DNA of 64,000 bases from Bemisia tabaci (lineage: Eukaryota; Arthropoda; Insecta; Hemiptera; Aleyrodidae), in contig NC_092797.1 in the NCBI RefSeq assembly GCF_918797505.1, positions 12,785,372 through 12,849,371 of the forward strand. Direction: 5' to 3'. Each line of letters starts with the position of its first letter. The first letter of the stretch is position 1. The notes under the pieces are model-generated. The model ran no database searches. It saw only the letters and a program-made list of their open reading frames with translations, and was not told the DNA's origin. Below are positions 9,820-19,971 of this stretch, one piece after another. Position numbers and translations under genes: made by a program.

Positions 9820-10368
9820 GGCGAAATGTATTCAGGGTACAATCAATTTAGTACTATAATCAATAAAAATCGATCCTACTCGAAATGCATTGCGTCATAG
9901 GTGATTATCCACCTTTAAGGTCACTATGAGACCCTTGAATGACAATAAAATAGTAAAAAGACGGGATATAGTACTTTTAATTTTATCTTAAGACTTCAGA
10001 AGACGGGTTTTGGCACTAATATTCCTTAATGATTGATCAAGAGGCTGGAATTTCTATTTTTCCACAATAATCCACCTAATGGCTTAAATTTTAAATAATA
10101 TCGATCCTACCCAAAATGCATCGCGTCATAGGCGATTATCCACCTAGAACGTCACTGTGAGACCTGTGAATGATAATAAAAGAGAAAAACGAGGTATATC
10201 ATTCCATAGTGATTGATCTAGAGGCTAAAATTTCGATTTTCCCACAATAATCCATCCAACGGCTTAAATTTCAAATAATATCTATCCTAATCAAAATGCC
10301 TTGCGTCATAGGCGATTATCCACCTAGCAGGTGACTATGAGACGCTTAAATGACAATGAAAGAGAAAC
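9820..10368 (+). repeat. Satellite-like tandem array, left part
   Basis: Diverged repeats of a unit containing AAATGCATCGCGTCATAGG, GATTATCCACCTAG, GACTATGAGACC, TGATTGATCTAGAGGCT and ACAATAATCCACC. Clear unit starts occur near 9873, 10104 and 10292. The unit length varies (about 190-230 bp), which suggests an old array with indels. It continues after the insertion at about 10369-10832. Confidence 0.75.
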
Positions 10369-10832
10369 AAGCAGTAAGCTCCAACGCATTCGCGTCGGAA
10401 AGCGGCTCTGGCGACGGTAGTTGTTAAACGTTTACGGTTTCCTTGGTAACCTTTGTTTGCCATCAGCTGATATCGAGTAATATGCCTAGGAAGCTCCAAC
10501 CACTGCATTCTTCAAAAAAACCGCGAAAACTTTAAAATTCAAAATTTCAAATTTTGAACGTAAAGTACATTTTTTCCATCACGAGATTAAAGCACAGACA
10601 AGTTTTGAATTATTGACTGTATCGCCATGATTCCAAAAATACACTACACAACATAGCATTGGCTAACAATAAAACAATATGCAATAAAATAAAGTCATGA
10701 CAAGGTACATAGTCGAAAATGGCGCCGATTCCCATCAACCAACGCGCGGTCTCTCCAATATAACATGGTCCATTGATACTCCCCAGCTGGGACCGTCCGG
10801 AATAGCAGCTCTAGTGCAAGCACCAGAGCCGC
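10369..10832. mobile_element. Insertion interrupting the tandem array
   Basis: The array reads GAAAGAGAAA, breaks, and resumes at AACGAGGTATATCATTCC. The intervening roughly 460 bp is unlike the array. It contains AGCGGCTCTGG near its left end and the complement CCAGAGCCGCT at its right end. No ORF of note. The type of element is unknown. Confidence 0.55.
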
Positions 10833-11535
10833 TAAAACGAGGTATATCATTCCATAGTGATTGATCTAGAGGCTAAAATTTTTCCACAATAATCCACCCA
10901 ATGGCTTAAATTTCAAATAATATCGATCCTACCCAAAATGCATCGCGTCATAAGTGATTATCCACCTAGAAAGTGACTATGAGACCCTCGAATGACAATG
11001 AACGGGAAAAACGAGGGGATCTAAATTAAAGTAGAGACTTTGTCGCATCGAAAGTATAATTGCGTCATACTTGTGAATTATCTGGAAATAAGACTCTTAG
11101 TTTTATTTTTACAATATACTTTACATCCTACTTTGAATTTTATTTTAAGACTTTGGAAAATGGTTTTTAGCACGGATATTCCTTAATGATTGATCTAGAG
11201 GCTGAAATTTCGATTTTCCCACAATAAGCCACCAAATGGTTAAAATTTGAAAATGCTCGATCGCACCCAAAATACACTGTGTCATAACTGATGATCAATG
11301 AGACATAGTACTTTGGACCCCATTTTAAGACTCAGGAAGATGATTTTCGCCACAAACATTCATTAATTGATCTAAGGGCTGAAATTTCGATTTTCCGACA
11401 ATAATCCACCCAACGGCTTAAACTTCAAATAATATCGATCCTACCCAAAATGCATTGCGTCATAGGTGATTATCCACCTGGAAGGTGACTACGAGACCCT
11501 GGAATGACAATAAAAGAGAAAAACGAGGGGATCTA
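10833..11535 (+). repeat. Satellite-like tandem array, right part
   Basis: The same unit as at 9820-10368 continues, with copies near 10926, a diverged copy near 11262, and one near 11437. The phrase GGGGATCTAAATTAA closes two of the copies (about 11016 and 11527). Confidence 0.75.
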
Positions 11536-11962
11536 AATTAAGGAAGAAACGGTGTCGGGTCCCGTTAGAATCGTTGCTCGGGCGATTAACGGGGACCGCA
11601 GCCCCGCGGCGGTGGCGGGGGCGGGAGCGGGGAGTTATAAAGCTCCAAGTTGAAGTGCTCCGTCTCGGCCTCGTCGCTCGTCGGCAGTGGCGGCCACTCA
11701 AATAGACATGGTCACGCGAAATCGAGTTGACCAACTCGAAACTTGTCGCGCGGTCCCTTTAAATTAACGTCATTAAACTCCGCTCAAGCTCCCGGTAAAT
11801 TGTCGCGCCCGCCCGTTGCCACGTTCCGCGGGCCGCCGCGCCGCCGGAAAAATCTGACGCCCCCGGCTATCGACTCGCAGCTGTCAAGGAGTCAGGTGAC
11901 TACGAAATTGACGCGAGTCGGTCGATTCGCCGCTTCCCTCACGAAAGAACGTATTCTCCATT
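11536..11962. other. GC-rich island, no gene
   Basis: A GC-rich, CpG-rich patch (GGCGGTGGCGGGGGCGGG and similar) with ORFs on both strands that look compositional. It abuts the repeat array abruptly. Possibly unique regulatory DNA. Confidence 0.4.
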
Positions 11963-12393
11963 TAGGCCTTGTCTCTACGGAACGTTTTCATGGGATTTGT
12001 CCCAAGTTCGAATCGCAGGAATAAAACTTCTGGGATTTTTCCCAGTTACCGTCTCCGCAGAGTGAGGCTCATACAGTCCTGCGACTAGTTTGCGCGGGAA
12101 GATAAATTAGTTAAAGTCGAGTATTTAACCGAAATTAAAATAATAATTACACTCAATCGACAATTAGACACATTATATTCACAAAACAAACATGAACAAT
12201 GTAGGAATCAACAAAATATTGCACAATTAGTTTTCACTTCTTCTTTCTCTCTCAGTGGGTCCTACCTAGGGGTACAAGGACCATACTTGGTATTAGGAAA
12301 AATATTGATTAACTCAATATTTTTCCCAACTTCGTAAGTGGGATTATTCCCTGTGAAAAATCCCGTGAAAACGGCCCGTGGGGACAAGGCCTA
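11963..12393. mobile_element. TAGGCCTTGTCTC inverted-repeat element
   Basis: A 431-bp element. The left end TAGGCCTTGTCTCTACGGAA and the right end GTGGGGACAAGGCCTA are inverted complements, with inner arms CATGGGATTTGTCCC and its complement. Related termini bound the foldback complex at 17623 and 19324. The TAGG start resembles hAT termini, but no 8-bp duplication is visible. Confidence 0.7.
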
Positions 12394-12670
12394 ACGCTCT
12401 CCGTTAACGAATGGTCGTTACTAGCGTTGCACCAAACAGCGTATCTCTTTGAGGGAAAATGGTGCTGATATGAGCTTTTTCCTTCTGTGTTGAGATTCTC
12501 AGCTTTGTGCTGATTTCTAACGCACGTTGACTAAAAAACTCCAACTAACTGTCTTACGACCCGTATGTCTACCGCAATCAGTTTGTGTAACTCCATTTCG
12601 TAACCTTCCCGCCAAAATATAACAAGTGCCATGCAACGCTTCACAATTTCCGCCGCAATTTTAGTTCCTT
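12394..12670. other. No gene seen
   Basis: Mixed sequence without recognisable structure. Confidence 0.4.
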
Positions 12671-12780
12671 ACAGAGGAATTGTTAGTTGAATCTGTTTGA
12701 AAATTTCTCTGAATTCTATCGGCAGCGCAAAGAAAATACATTGAAATTTTCGAGCGGCTTCGTTGAGAAATTCCTCTGTG
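12671..12780. mobile_element. Small hairpin element
   Basis: ACAGAGGAATT at 12671 and AATTCCTCTGT ending at 12779 are inverted complements; CTGTTTGAAAATTTC pairs with the GAAATTTTCGAGCGG region. About 110 bp, no coding sequence. Confidence 0.5.
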
Positions 12781-13069
12781 AAAATATAAAATGGCGGCGG
12801 AAATTTTAAACTTCGCGTGGCGCTTGTGATACTTTGGCGGGAAGGTGACGATTTCAATGTTGCTAAGTTTCCCTTTTCAAATTGCCTATTATTAAACAGG
12901 GGAATCTTGGGCATTTCTGACTGAAATCCTTGATTTTTCCTCAGATTTTGTGCCAAAACCAGAAAAGTTTTGGTTAAATTTTGCCTCGGTGCACTTTTGG
13001 AAAATAAATTTTGAGTCAATTCAGCAACCTTGGATTGGAGTTAAGTTCTTTCAACCGGACGACGACGGA

Positions 13070-13248
13070 TTGTATGATCGGCCCGATGTGACGTCATTTT
13101 CTTCCCATACAGGGAAAATCTCGATTAGAGTATCATTTTTTTAGCATGTGTTGAACCAAACAGCTTAACATCAGAGGAAAAGTATACTCTATGCGGGATT
13201 TGCCCTCCATGGTGAGAAAAATGACGTTACCTTGGGCTCATCATACAA
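13070..13248. mobile_element. TTGTATGAT inverted-repeat MITE
   Basis: TTGTATGATCGGCCC at 13070 pairs with GGGCTCATCATACAA ending at 13248. The inner arms GACGTCATTTTC and GAAAAATGACGT also pair. About 179 bp, no ORF. Confidence 0.65.
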
Positions 13249-13707
13249 TCAACCAACTTGCGTTCATTTGACTGGTGCGTCGAACCGCTTTTTGCTAGCA
13301 ACTTCAAAATTATTTATTTTGGAAGTGCAAAGTTAACAATGTCCCGTATGTTTACTTTGGATTTCTTTGATTACTTTTTTTACGGCCAGATCAACCTATA
13401 AATGACTTTCAGGGAAATTCAGGGTGACGAACGCCATGGAAAAGTCAAGGGAAAATTGGGTCAGAGATACGATTAAGTAGGAAAAATGGAATTGCACAAA
13501 TTGGGAAAGGTATCAATACTCGACTCGATTTTTTTTTCATTTCGATTTGTCGGGTCGGATAATCGATGCGTCGCCGATCAGTGAGAGATGTGCCGAAAGC
13601 TTGTCCATCATTCAACCTGACATTTCCATTCGAGTGATACAGCTGACCATTAATCCGAATCCATTCCAATATCGACAGCGGCGAAATGTGACAAACGGAT
13701 CCGCATT
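13249..13707. other. No gene seen
   Basis: Nothing convincing. A CAGGGTGACG phrase at about 13420 may be a fragment of the CAGGGTGTC family. Confidence 0.4.
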
Positions 13708-13830
13708 TCGTCTCCTCTTTGACGCAAAAGCGTATCTCGATCTCTGCGTGAGCCCTTTTTCACATGTAAATCCATGCTTTTTGGGGCTCATGCAAAAAGC
13801 GACGTACGCCCTTACGTCAGAGGGACGACG
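13708..13830. mobile_element. 120-bp MITE (TCGTCGTTCC ends), copy b
   Basis: Left arm TTCGTCTCCTCTTTGACG; right arm CGCCCTTACGTCAGAGGGAC and GACGA. The loop has the shared GAGCCC / GGGGCTCATG pair. More diverged than copies at 8198 and 61501. Confidence 0.65.
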
Positions 13831-14142
13831 ATTTGTCTACACTCATAGAGAATAAGTGACATGAACTGCCCGGGCAAAGAGGCAAACGAAGCAAAGATTC
13901 TCAGGCGTTCGGGCTAATTTACGGAGCTGAGATTCGATCCTCGAGCGAAAAATTTGCATAAAAGACCACCGTAAGACCGCACATCTTCGGAGCCGGGCGA
14001 AGAATAGCTTCAGAAAACGAGGCGAGCAACGCATCGACTCACGGTGGACCAGTCAATAGGAGAGGTCGGACAAAATTTGGAAACTTTAAACGCCTATAAC
14101 TCCGTTTATAAATAACGTTGAGGTTCTATAAGTGGTTCTATT

Positions 14143-14394
14143 CTGCCGTGCTAAGGAAAAACGCCGTATGAACATTCGAGAAATGCCAAATTTCCTTCGA
14201 TAAAATGCTTATTTTTGAGGCAAGTTATGAATATTTTTCCTTAAATTGTCAGGAACTTCAGGTGAAATTGCGAACAAAATTATATGAAAAATTGGAAGAA
14301 AAATATTCATATGTTCACCAAGAAATTCGTGTTTTATCAAAGGATATGTGGTAACGCCTGAAGGTTCATACGGCGTTTTTCCGTAGCACGGCAG
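14143..14394. mobile_element. CTGCCGTGC-family MITE with 4-bp TSD (TATT), nested
   Basis: A 252-bp well-preserved copy with intact termini, CTGCCGTGCTAAGG and CCGTAGCACGGCAG. TATT lies on both sides (14139-14142 and 14395-14398). Inserted in the AGGTCGGAC element. Confidence 0.85.
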
Positions 14395-14400
14395 TATTGG

Positions 14401-14686
14401 CAGGGTGTCTACAAGTCTGGAATTTCCGGAAAGCCCGGAAATAGTACGGATTTTTTAAGTGCGGTCCGGAAGTACTGAAAAAGTGCGGAAATTCCGCTTA
14501 AAGGTTCGGGATGTTTTTGATTTGTCGTCATTTTTGTCGAAATTTGAGCAAGAAATTCAAATTTTTGAAATATTTCGAATTTCGTCAAACGGAGGTACTG
14601 AAAAAGCACTGAAAATCTTGGGAATGCACTGAAAAAGTGCTGCAAAACTACTGATTTTTGGCCAGCCTGTTTTTGTAGACACCCTG
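14401..14686. mobile_element. CAGGGTGTCTA-family MITE, nested
   Basis: A 286-bp element beginning CAGGGTGTCTACA and ending TGTAGACACCCTG. It is flanked by ATTGG on both sides (14396-14400 and 14687-14691). Relatives are at 20346-20587 and 41654-41928. The CAGGG start suggests hAT, but the visible duplication is 5 bp, so this is unsettled. Confidence 0.75.
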
Positions 14687-14818
14687 ATTGGTTTTCTCGT
14701 GTAGTTTTCCTCGAGAAGCACCCCTTAAAGTTTAAAACGTGACGAAATAAACGTAAAATTTCGCAGTTCTAGTCAAAAATTTCATGTCCGACCTCTCCGA
14801 TCGACTCGCTCCACTGTG

Positions 14819-15667
14819 CGACTGAAGTCCAAATCCGTATTCGGGATCCGTTCCCGAAAGATTCTTGTTGATCCGCGGGAATCAAATCCCTTACCAGCCT
14901 CTTATTTTCGTCAACGCCCTTTTCGGAGCCCGCTTTGAATATAAATCGCCTTTGTGGGAACGCCGCGGCGCTACGGAAGATAGCAGTAAGTGTACTCCAG
15001 CTTGGACCACGGATAACACGTCTCCTAACCGGCGTCGAGGCTCAGTTGCGGTTGGACTTACTGCTGGCTCCACGAGGAAGGAAGCCTCTCAAAGCGGAGG
15101 AGAAGTCTGTCGATTCGAGTGGCAGCCCTCTTTGACGGATAGAAGTAGTGTTATCAAACATTTTATTACAGTCATATCGGTGAGATATTCACTCGAGATG
15201 CCAATGCGAATCTTTGCATTACTCGTCCTTCTTGAAAAGGATCGTGGAGATGGTGGGCGGGAAGGAATGGGGGCATGACTCACCCTGTGTCCTTTATCAT
15301 TTTTAGTGAATGAAAAGGATAAAGGGAAGGACAGGCGGGTTTTGTCCAATTTAGACCGATATCGAGTCGCGGAGAAAATTTCGCGGAAAGTTTCTTTTTG
15401 TAAGGGTAAATCTGTCGTGCTGACTTGTACGATTTGCTCCAACGATGAGTTTAGTAGGAAGGAGACAAGTTGCATGTAGAAGAAAACAAAAAAGACGGTT
15501 TGAATTTTTCATGTCCCTGAAGACTGAATAGAAAGAATAAATGACATTTTAGACACCGTTTCCAACAGTTCTTGGTACTGTTTGTGGACTGTTACATTTT
15601 GGCAGTTACGAATAAATAATTGTTTGAGCTTATGAAATCACGCGTAACAAAGCTGCTTTATTTAAAT
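14819..15667. other. Mixed and GC-rich DNA, no gene recognised
   Basis: Overlapping frames of up to 137 codons on both strands at 14865-15475 have no recognisable domain and no consistent splice signals. Probably single-copy. Confidence 0.4.
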
Positions 15668-16046
15668 GGACGTATTTCTACCAAACAGACCTATGTGGAG
15701 GTGAGAAATATGGGGTGTGCTCGTGGAAGCTGCATAAGAAGCAATGTAAAAGTGGGCGTGATTCCTTTTGTAGAATCGGAAAAGCGGGATATTACATTCT
15801 ATCAAACAGACCTACGTGCCAACTGAATGCGGAACTCATGAGCCGCGGGCATGGCAAGAGAGCGTTGTGGACAGGGCTCATGAGTTAAAGACTCCCTCCA
15901 ACGAGCTCCCCGTTGTGCCGGCGCCCGTTCGTTGCCGCTGACGTCACTGGCGCTTTGTTATTCTCGTTCACTCTTACGCAAAGAGAACTAGCGAGCACAC
16001 CCCATATTTCTCACTTGCACATAGGTCTGTTTGGTAGAAATACGCC
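15668..16046. mobile_element. 379-bp MITE (GGACGTATTTCTACC ends), copy a
   Basis: Left end GGACGTATTTCTACCAAACA and right end TTGGTAGAAATACGCC are inverted complements. Inner blocks GAGAAATATGGGGTGTGC and GCACACCCCATATTTCTC pair as well. TAAAT flanks both sides (15663-15667 and 16047-16051). The core GAGCCGCGGGCATGGCA and TGACGTCACTGGCGCTTT is shared with the equally long copy at 57373-57751. Confidence 0.8.
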
Positions 16047-17059
16047 TAAATGTGACATAAGTCCCTTTTACGAAACTGAGTTCTGAAGAATGAAGATGGT
16101 TGATTGACTAATCGATAATTTCAGGACTTTGTCAGAAATCTGCGAATCCCAAAGCGACATCGTACTGTAGTGCTACAGATCGCAGCATTCTTATTCTAAT
16201 CCAAAAGTCTATCGTGCTTATCTAAATCGCACATTGATTTTGAAAAGTTTTTCGTGAAATCGTTCGAAATAATTCTAAAGCATCAATTTGAATAAACAAA
16301 GTTAAACCTTTTAGCACTTAGCTGTCAATTTTCTGCATTTTCCACTCACTTAGGCTGTAGTTTCAGTGTTGTTTTAGCCTAATCTGTCATCAGATTTTGC
16401 ATATCGAAACCTGAAGTTCAACAGGGTTTTATGAATTGTTTTGAGTAGTAATACCTTGATTCGTAGAAGTCTTAAGAAAGAGAAAAGAGAGCCAAGTGTA
16501 TTGACTTTCATATCGGTATATTGAAATCGCGGAATCTCGAATTAAAGATTGCGGACGTGCTCCTAAATTCGTCGTCTATTTCCTTTCTTTCATATTGTGC
16601 GTTGTTTCATTCTTGGAAGCTTTTTGGAATATTGACAAGCTCAGGTACAGCACACTCTCCGAAGCAACACCGAATCGCATTCTATCAAGTAAAAAGTGTG
16701 GATAGAGCGAGTATCAGAGGGAATAGAAACGCTTTCATCAGTAATGTAATGGGTTTCGATGAGCTATGGATAATTTGCTAATTACAATTCAAAACTAATA
16801 TTTATCGGGATTAGTTTCAATAGTTTTCAATCAGCCAATATGTACGAGATAGAGCTAGTAATTTTGCTCACTAACATTCTGATAAACGTGCCGCACAAAA
16901 CTGTAAATTTGTAACTGTGTAAACTTTGTGACGCGTTTTTAAGTGAGACGTTTGTTCAATATGAGTGGCAAAATAAAAATGAGTAACTGCTGGAATGATG
17001 AAGTCATTAGTCAGTCCACGATCATTACCTAAAATACGCAGAAAGAACGATCACAAATT
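16047..17059. other. No gene seen
   Basis: AT-rich. A plus-strand frame at 16521-16781 has no recognisable domain. Confidence 0.4.
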
Positions 17060-17065
17060 AACCCT

Positions 17066-17071
<6 letters not shown>
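17060..17071 (+). repeat. SINE target-site duplication, left
   Basis: AACCCTAAATTT here and at 17354-17365 brackets the SINE exactly. Confidence 0.8.
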
Positions 17072-17103
<32 letters not shown>

Positions 17104-17353
17104 GTTTAGTGGCTTATATTCCGTTGGAACCTACAGCCATCGATAGACAGTATTTATTGTCCTTAGACATCATGGGATTTAGGCACATCCATGCTCCAGG
17201 CTTTCAAATTTTCAGGGATTAAGGCCGAGAGGAATCTGTTTCTGCAGATCCACTCGTCAGTTCCATGAAAATTTGTCGCCACCACCGGGATTCGAACCCG
17301 GGACCTATTGGCCTAGAGTCAGACGCGCTGACCACTAGGCCAACCTGGCCGGC
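17072..17353 (-). mobile_element. tRNA-derived SINE
   Basis: On the minus strand, a 282-bp retroposon starts at 17353 with a tRNA-like head of about 76 nt. The head shows an A-box-like GGCCTAGTGGTCA, the B box GGTTCGAATCCC, and a T-stem CCGGG/CCCGG. The 5' and 3' ends of the head pair only partly (about 5 of 7), and the anticodon arm does not fold cleanly, so it is not a working tRNA. A body of about 175 nt follows, ending in poly(A), seen as T at 17072-17099. A 12-bp target duplication flanks it. The frame reading HHRDSNPG on the plus strand is the usual spurious translation of a tRNA B box. The A and B boxes would be its internal RNA polymerase III promoter; mobility depends on a LINE in trans. 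Confidence 0.88.
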
Positions 17354-17365
17354 AACCCTAAATTT
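17354..17365 (+). repeat. SINE target-site duplication, right
   Basis: Second copy of AACCCTAAATTT, directly after the tRNA-like head. Confidence 0.8.
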
Positions 17366-17622
17366 GACTCATTTAGCACTTATGTTTACTTCGGGGGAAA
17401 TCTTTTCTTTTGGCATGTCAATTCTTAATTTTGCCAGTTCCGCGGTCATCTGTTTTTATGATCGAGGGTAATGGTCCTATCGTTACCACACAAGCAAACA
17501 CTATACGATTACATGACAGAATAGCAGACTTTATCGTATCAAAAGGTAGTGAGGTTGCCACTTTTCAGTTTCACAGAGCAAGTGAGAAGATACAATGAAA
17601 CGGGAATGTGAATATGTGTTCC
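17366..17622. other. No gene seen
   Basis: Short stretch between the SINE and the foldback complex with no recognisable feature. Confidence 0.4.
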
Positions 17623-17871
17623 TAGGCCTTTGTCTCCACGGAACGTTTCATGGGATTGGTCACATCGCAGGAATGAAGTTTCGAGGTTTCTTTCCCGTTA
17701 AACAAAGCAATGAAATTTCTTCTCCTTCTCTCTGAGTCACTTTTAGGACTTTACAAGGATTCTGCTTGGTACTGAGATTAGTATTGACTAACTCATTATT
17801 ATTACCAATTTCACAAGCGAAATTTTGCTTGGGACAAATCTCATGAAATGTTCCGCGGAGGCAAGGCCCTA
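17623..17871. mobile_element. TAGGCCTT inverted-repeat element at left edge of foldback
   Basis: TAGGCCTTTGTCTCCACGGA at the left and GCGGAGGCAAGGCCCTA at the right are inverted complements. The inner GGAACGTTTCATGGGATT pairs with its complement. This is a shorter relative of the 431-bp element at 11963. Confidence 0.65.
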
Positions 17872-19333
17872 GAATGCATTTTAATGTTTAATCGCATGTT
17901 TCAAAAGATTGTGCATTTAAAATGAACTCATTCAGTTAATTTTGATCACTCTTCCTTAACTCAAAAAACTTATTATAACGATTTTAAGGCTTCTAAAACA
18001 GTTTACACAGTTAGTCAGTCCTACAGGACCGTTTGCTTCTGATTTGTTGGATTTCAATCAGATTTTTCCTCTCTTAGAAATTATTCGTTGCCCTTTTTAT
18101 GAATTCTTTGTCGTGTCCTCGAAATTTTACAATAGAATTAATATACCACTAAACTGCGAAAACTCGCTGGCGTTCTATTTTTTCGCGGAAACCAGGGGAT
18201 TAATTACACCAGGAATTTTAGACACAATTTTTCTTCCCGTAGAAATTATATTGTGCCCCTTTTATGAACTTTTTGTCGTGTCCTTGAAATCTTACAATAG
18301 AGTTAATACACCACTGAACTGCAAAAATTTCTCAGCGGAGCTCCATCTTTTCGTGGAAACCAGGCAGGATATTAATTACACAACGAATTCTACACTGAGA
18401 AAAAACTATGGCTTATAAACCTATTAGTGGTAAATATGGAACACCACTAATAGTAGTACCTCTACATATAATAATAGCACATATACCTTAGTTATGGTAC
18501 GTGTACCTTAATTAGGTACAGAGACCTTAGGATGGTTCACAGACCGAGAATCATTAGTTTATTTACGACTATTATAGGTGTTCCATATTTACCTCTAATA
18601 GGTTTATAAACCATAGTTTTTTCTCAGTGTAGGCACAATTTTTCTTCCCTTAGAGATTATTTTGTGCCCTTTTCATGAACTTTTTGTTGTGTCCTCGAAA
18701 TCTTACATTATAATTAATATACCACTAAACTGCGAAAATTTCTCGCCGGGGTTCCATTTTTTCGCAGTTTAGTGGTATATTAATTATAATGTAAGATTTC
18801 GAGGACACAACAAAAAGTTCATGAAAAGGGCACAAAATAATCTCCAAGGGAAGAAAAATTGTGCCTAGAATTCGTTGTGCAATTAATACCCTGCCTGGTT
18901 TCTACGGAAAAGTGGAGCACCGCTGAGAAATTTTCGCAGTTCAGTGGTGTATTAACTCAATTGTAAGATTTCAAGGACACGACAAAAAGTTCATAAAAGG
19001 GGCACAAAATCATTTTTACGGGAAGAACGATTGTGTCTAAAATTTCTGGTGTAATTAATGCCCTGGTTTCCACGAAAAAGTAGACCACTGGCGAAAATCC
19101 GTGGTTTAGTGGTATATCAATTCTATTGTAAAATTTCAAGGACGCGACAAAATGTTGATAAAAAGGGCAAAAAATAATGTCTAGGAGAAGAAAAAGCTGA
19201 TTGTAATCCAACAAATCAAAAGCAAATGGTTCTGGAGGACAAGGAAGAGTAATCAAAATTAACTTAATGAGCTCATTTTAAATACACCATCTTTTGAAAC
19301 AGCGATTTAACATGAAAACGCATTAGGGCCTTA
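17863..19333. repeat. Giant foldback with tandem-repeat arms
   Basis: A large inverted repeat whose symmetry axis is near 18749. Each arm holds three diverged units of about 165-172 bp. On the left they start at about 18074, 18239 and 18650 (TTAGAAATTAT, TTTTATGAACTTTTTGTCGT, ACCACTGAACTGCGAAAA, GTGGAAACCAGG). The right arm has the same units inverted. The outer arms, CGCATGTTTCAAAAGAT and GTTAATTTTGATCACTCTTC, also pair across the axis. The left arm carries an extra segment of about 65 bp (about 17957-18021) and a separate MITE. Arms built of tandem repeats are reminiscent of Drosophila foldback (FB) elements, as an analogy only. Confidence 0.75.
18393..18629. mobile_element. CACTGAG palindromic MITE inside foldback arm
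   Basis: A 237-bp element: CACTGAGAAAAAACTATGG at the left and its complement ending CTCAGTG at the right. Inner arms CTATTAGTGGTAAATATGG also pair. Dinucleotide TA flanks both sides (18391-18392 and 18630-18631). Its termini resemble the CACTGG family, but the body is different. Removing it restores a continuous repeat unit in the left arm. Confidence 0.8.
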
Positions 19334-19960
19334 TCTCCACGGAACGTTTCATGGGCTTTATCTCAAGGAAAATTTCACTTGCAAGTTGGGAATATTTTTT
19401 CGTGGAAACCAGGGCAATAACTACACCAAGAATTTTAGCCGCAATTTTATAGCCCTCGGTGCTAAATGATTCCGAGGAAGGGACCGAGGATTCCTGGCTG
19501 GTTTTTCCGGGAAGCGGCAGCAGGGTCCCAGGGATGGGGTCCCGGCGGCGCGGCGCGGGGCGGCGTGTCTATCCGGGCATGAGGAGCCTAATCATACTCC
19601 AGCGTAGTGGTTGTGGTTTCCCCGGTGAACTTTTAAATTTGATTAAAATTGCTCGGCAGCCCCGCGCCCCACCTGCTCCCGCTTCGTTTATCATTGGGAC
19701 ACAAATTTGTTACGACTAGACGAGCAAAGACGGAGGCAAAAACTTATCAGGTGACTGAGGCCCGCCGTTGTCATCGCCTCCGCGAAGTGCATAGAAAAAC
19801 GCTGGAATCCGATGCGTTGGGAGCCGATTTGGCAAAGGTGTGGAAGGTGCGCGGAAATTTATGGTCCCGGATTCTTCCATCGATTCCCGGACCCAGTTGT
19901 CGTGGATTTTGCGGCATCAACTTTTCCGCCGTGAAATACGACCGCGGTGACACACCTTCG
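19334..19960. other. Foldback remnant then GC-rich island
   Basis: 19334-19462 is a scrambled outer piece of the foldback: TCTCAAGG, TTTTTTCGTGGAAACCAGG, ACACCAAGAATTTTAG. 19480-19960 is GC-rich (GGCGGCGCGGCGCGGGGCGG) with compositional ORFs and no recognised protein. Confidence 0.45.
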
Positions 19961-19971
19961 CACGGTGGGTC

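Larger units (their letters stand above)
14040..14818. mobile_element. AGGTCGGAC-family element, copy B, split by two MITEs
   Basis: The left part (14040-14142) has GGAGAGGTCGGACAAAATTT and the right part (14687-14818) has CATGTCCGACCTCTCC ending CCACTGTG. Between them lie a CTGCCGTGC MITE and a CAGGGTGTC MITE placed end to end. Reading across the insertions, GGTTCTATT joins TTGGTTTTCTCG. Confidence 0.7.

Noticed and set aside
9820..11535. CRISPR-like array
   Set aside because: Repeats are hundreds of bases long, diverged and without regular short spacers, and the genome is eukaryotic.
17240..17353. A tRNA gene on the minus strand
   Set aside because: The B box is intact, but the acceptor stem pairs only partly and the anticodon arm does not fold. 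The head is followed by a SINE body and poly(A), with a target duplication.
17265..17471. Plus-strand ORF beginning MKICRHHRDSNPG
   Set aside because: The SNPG motif is a well-known spurious translation of tRNA-derived SINEs.
19744..19754. ATCAGGTGACTG as a third ratchet point
   Set aside because: There is no pyrimidine tract and the donor is poor.
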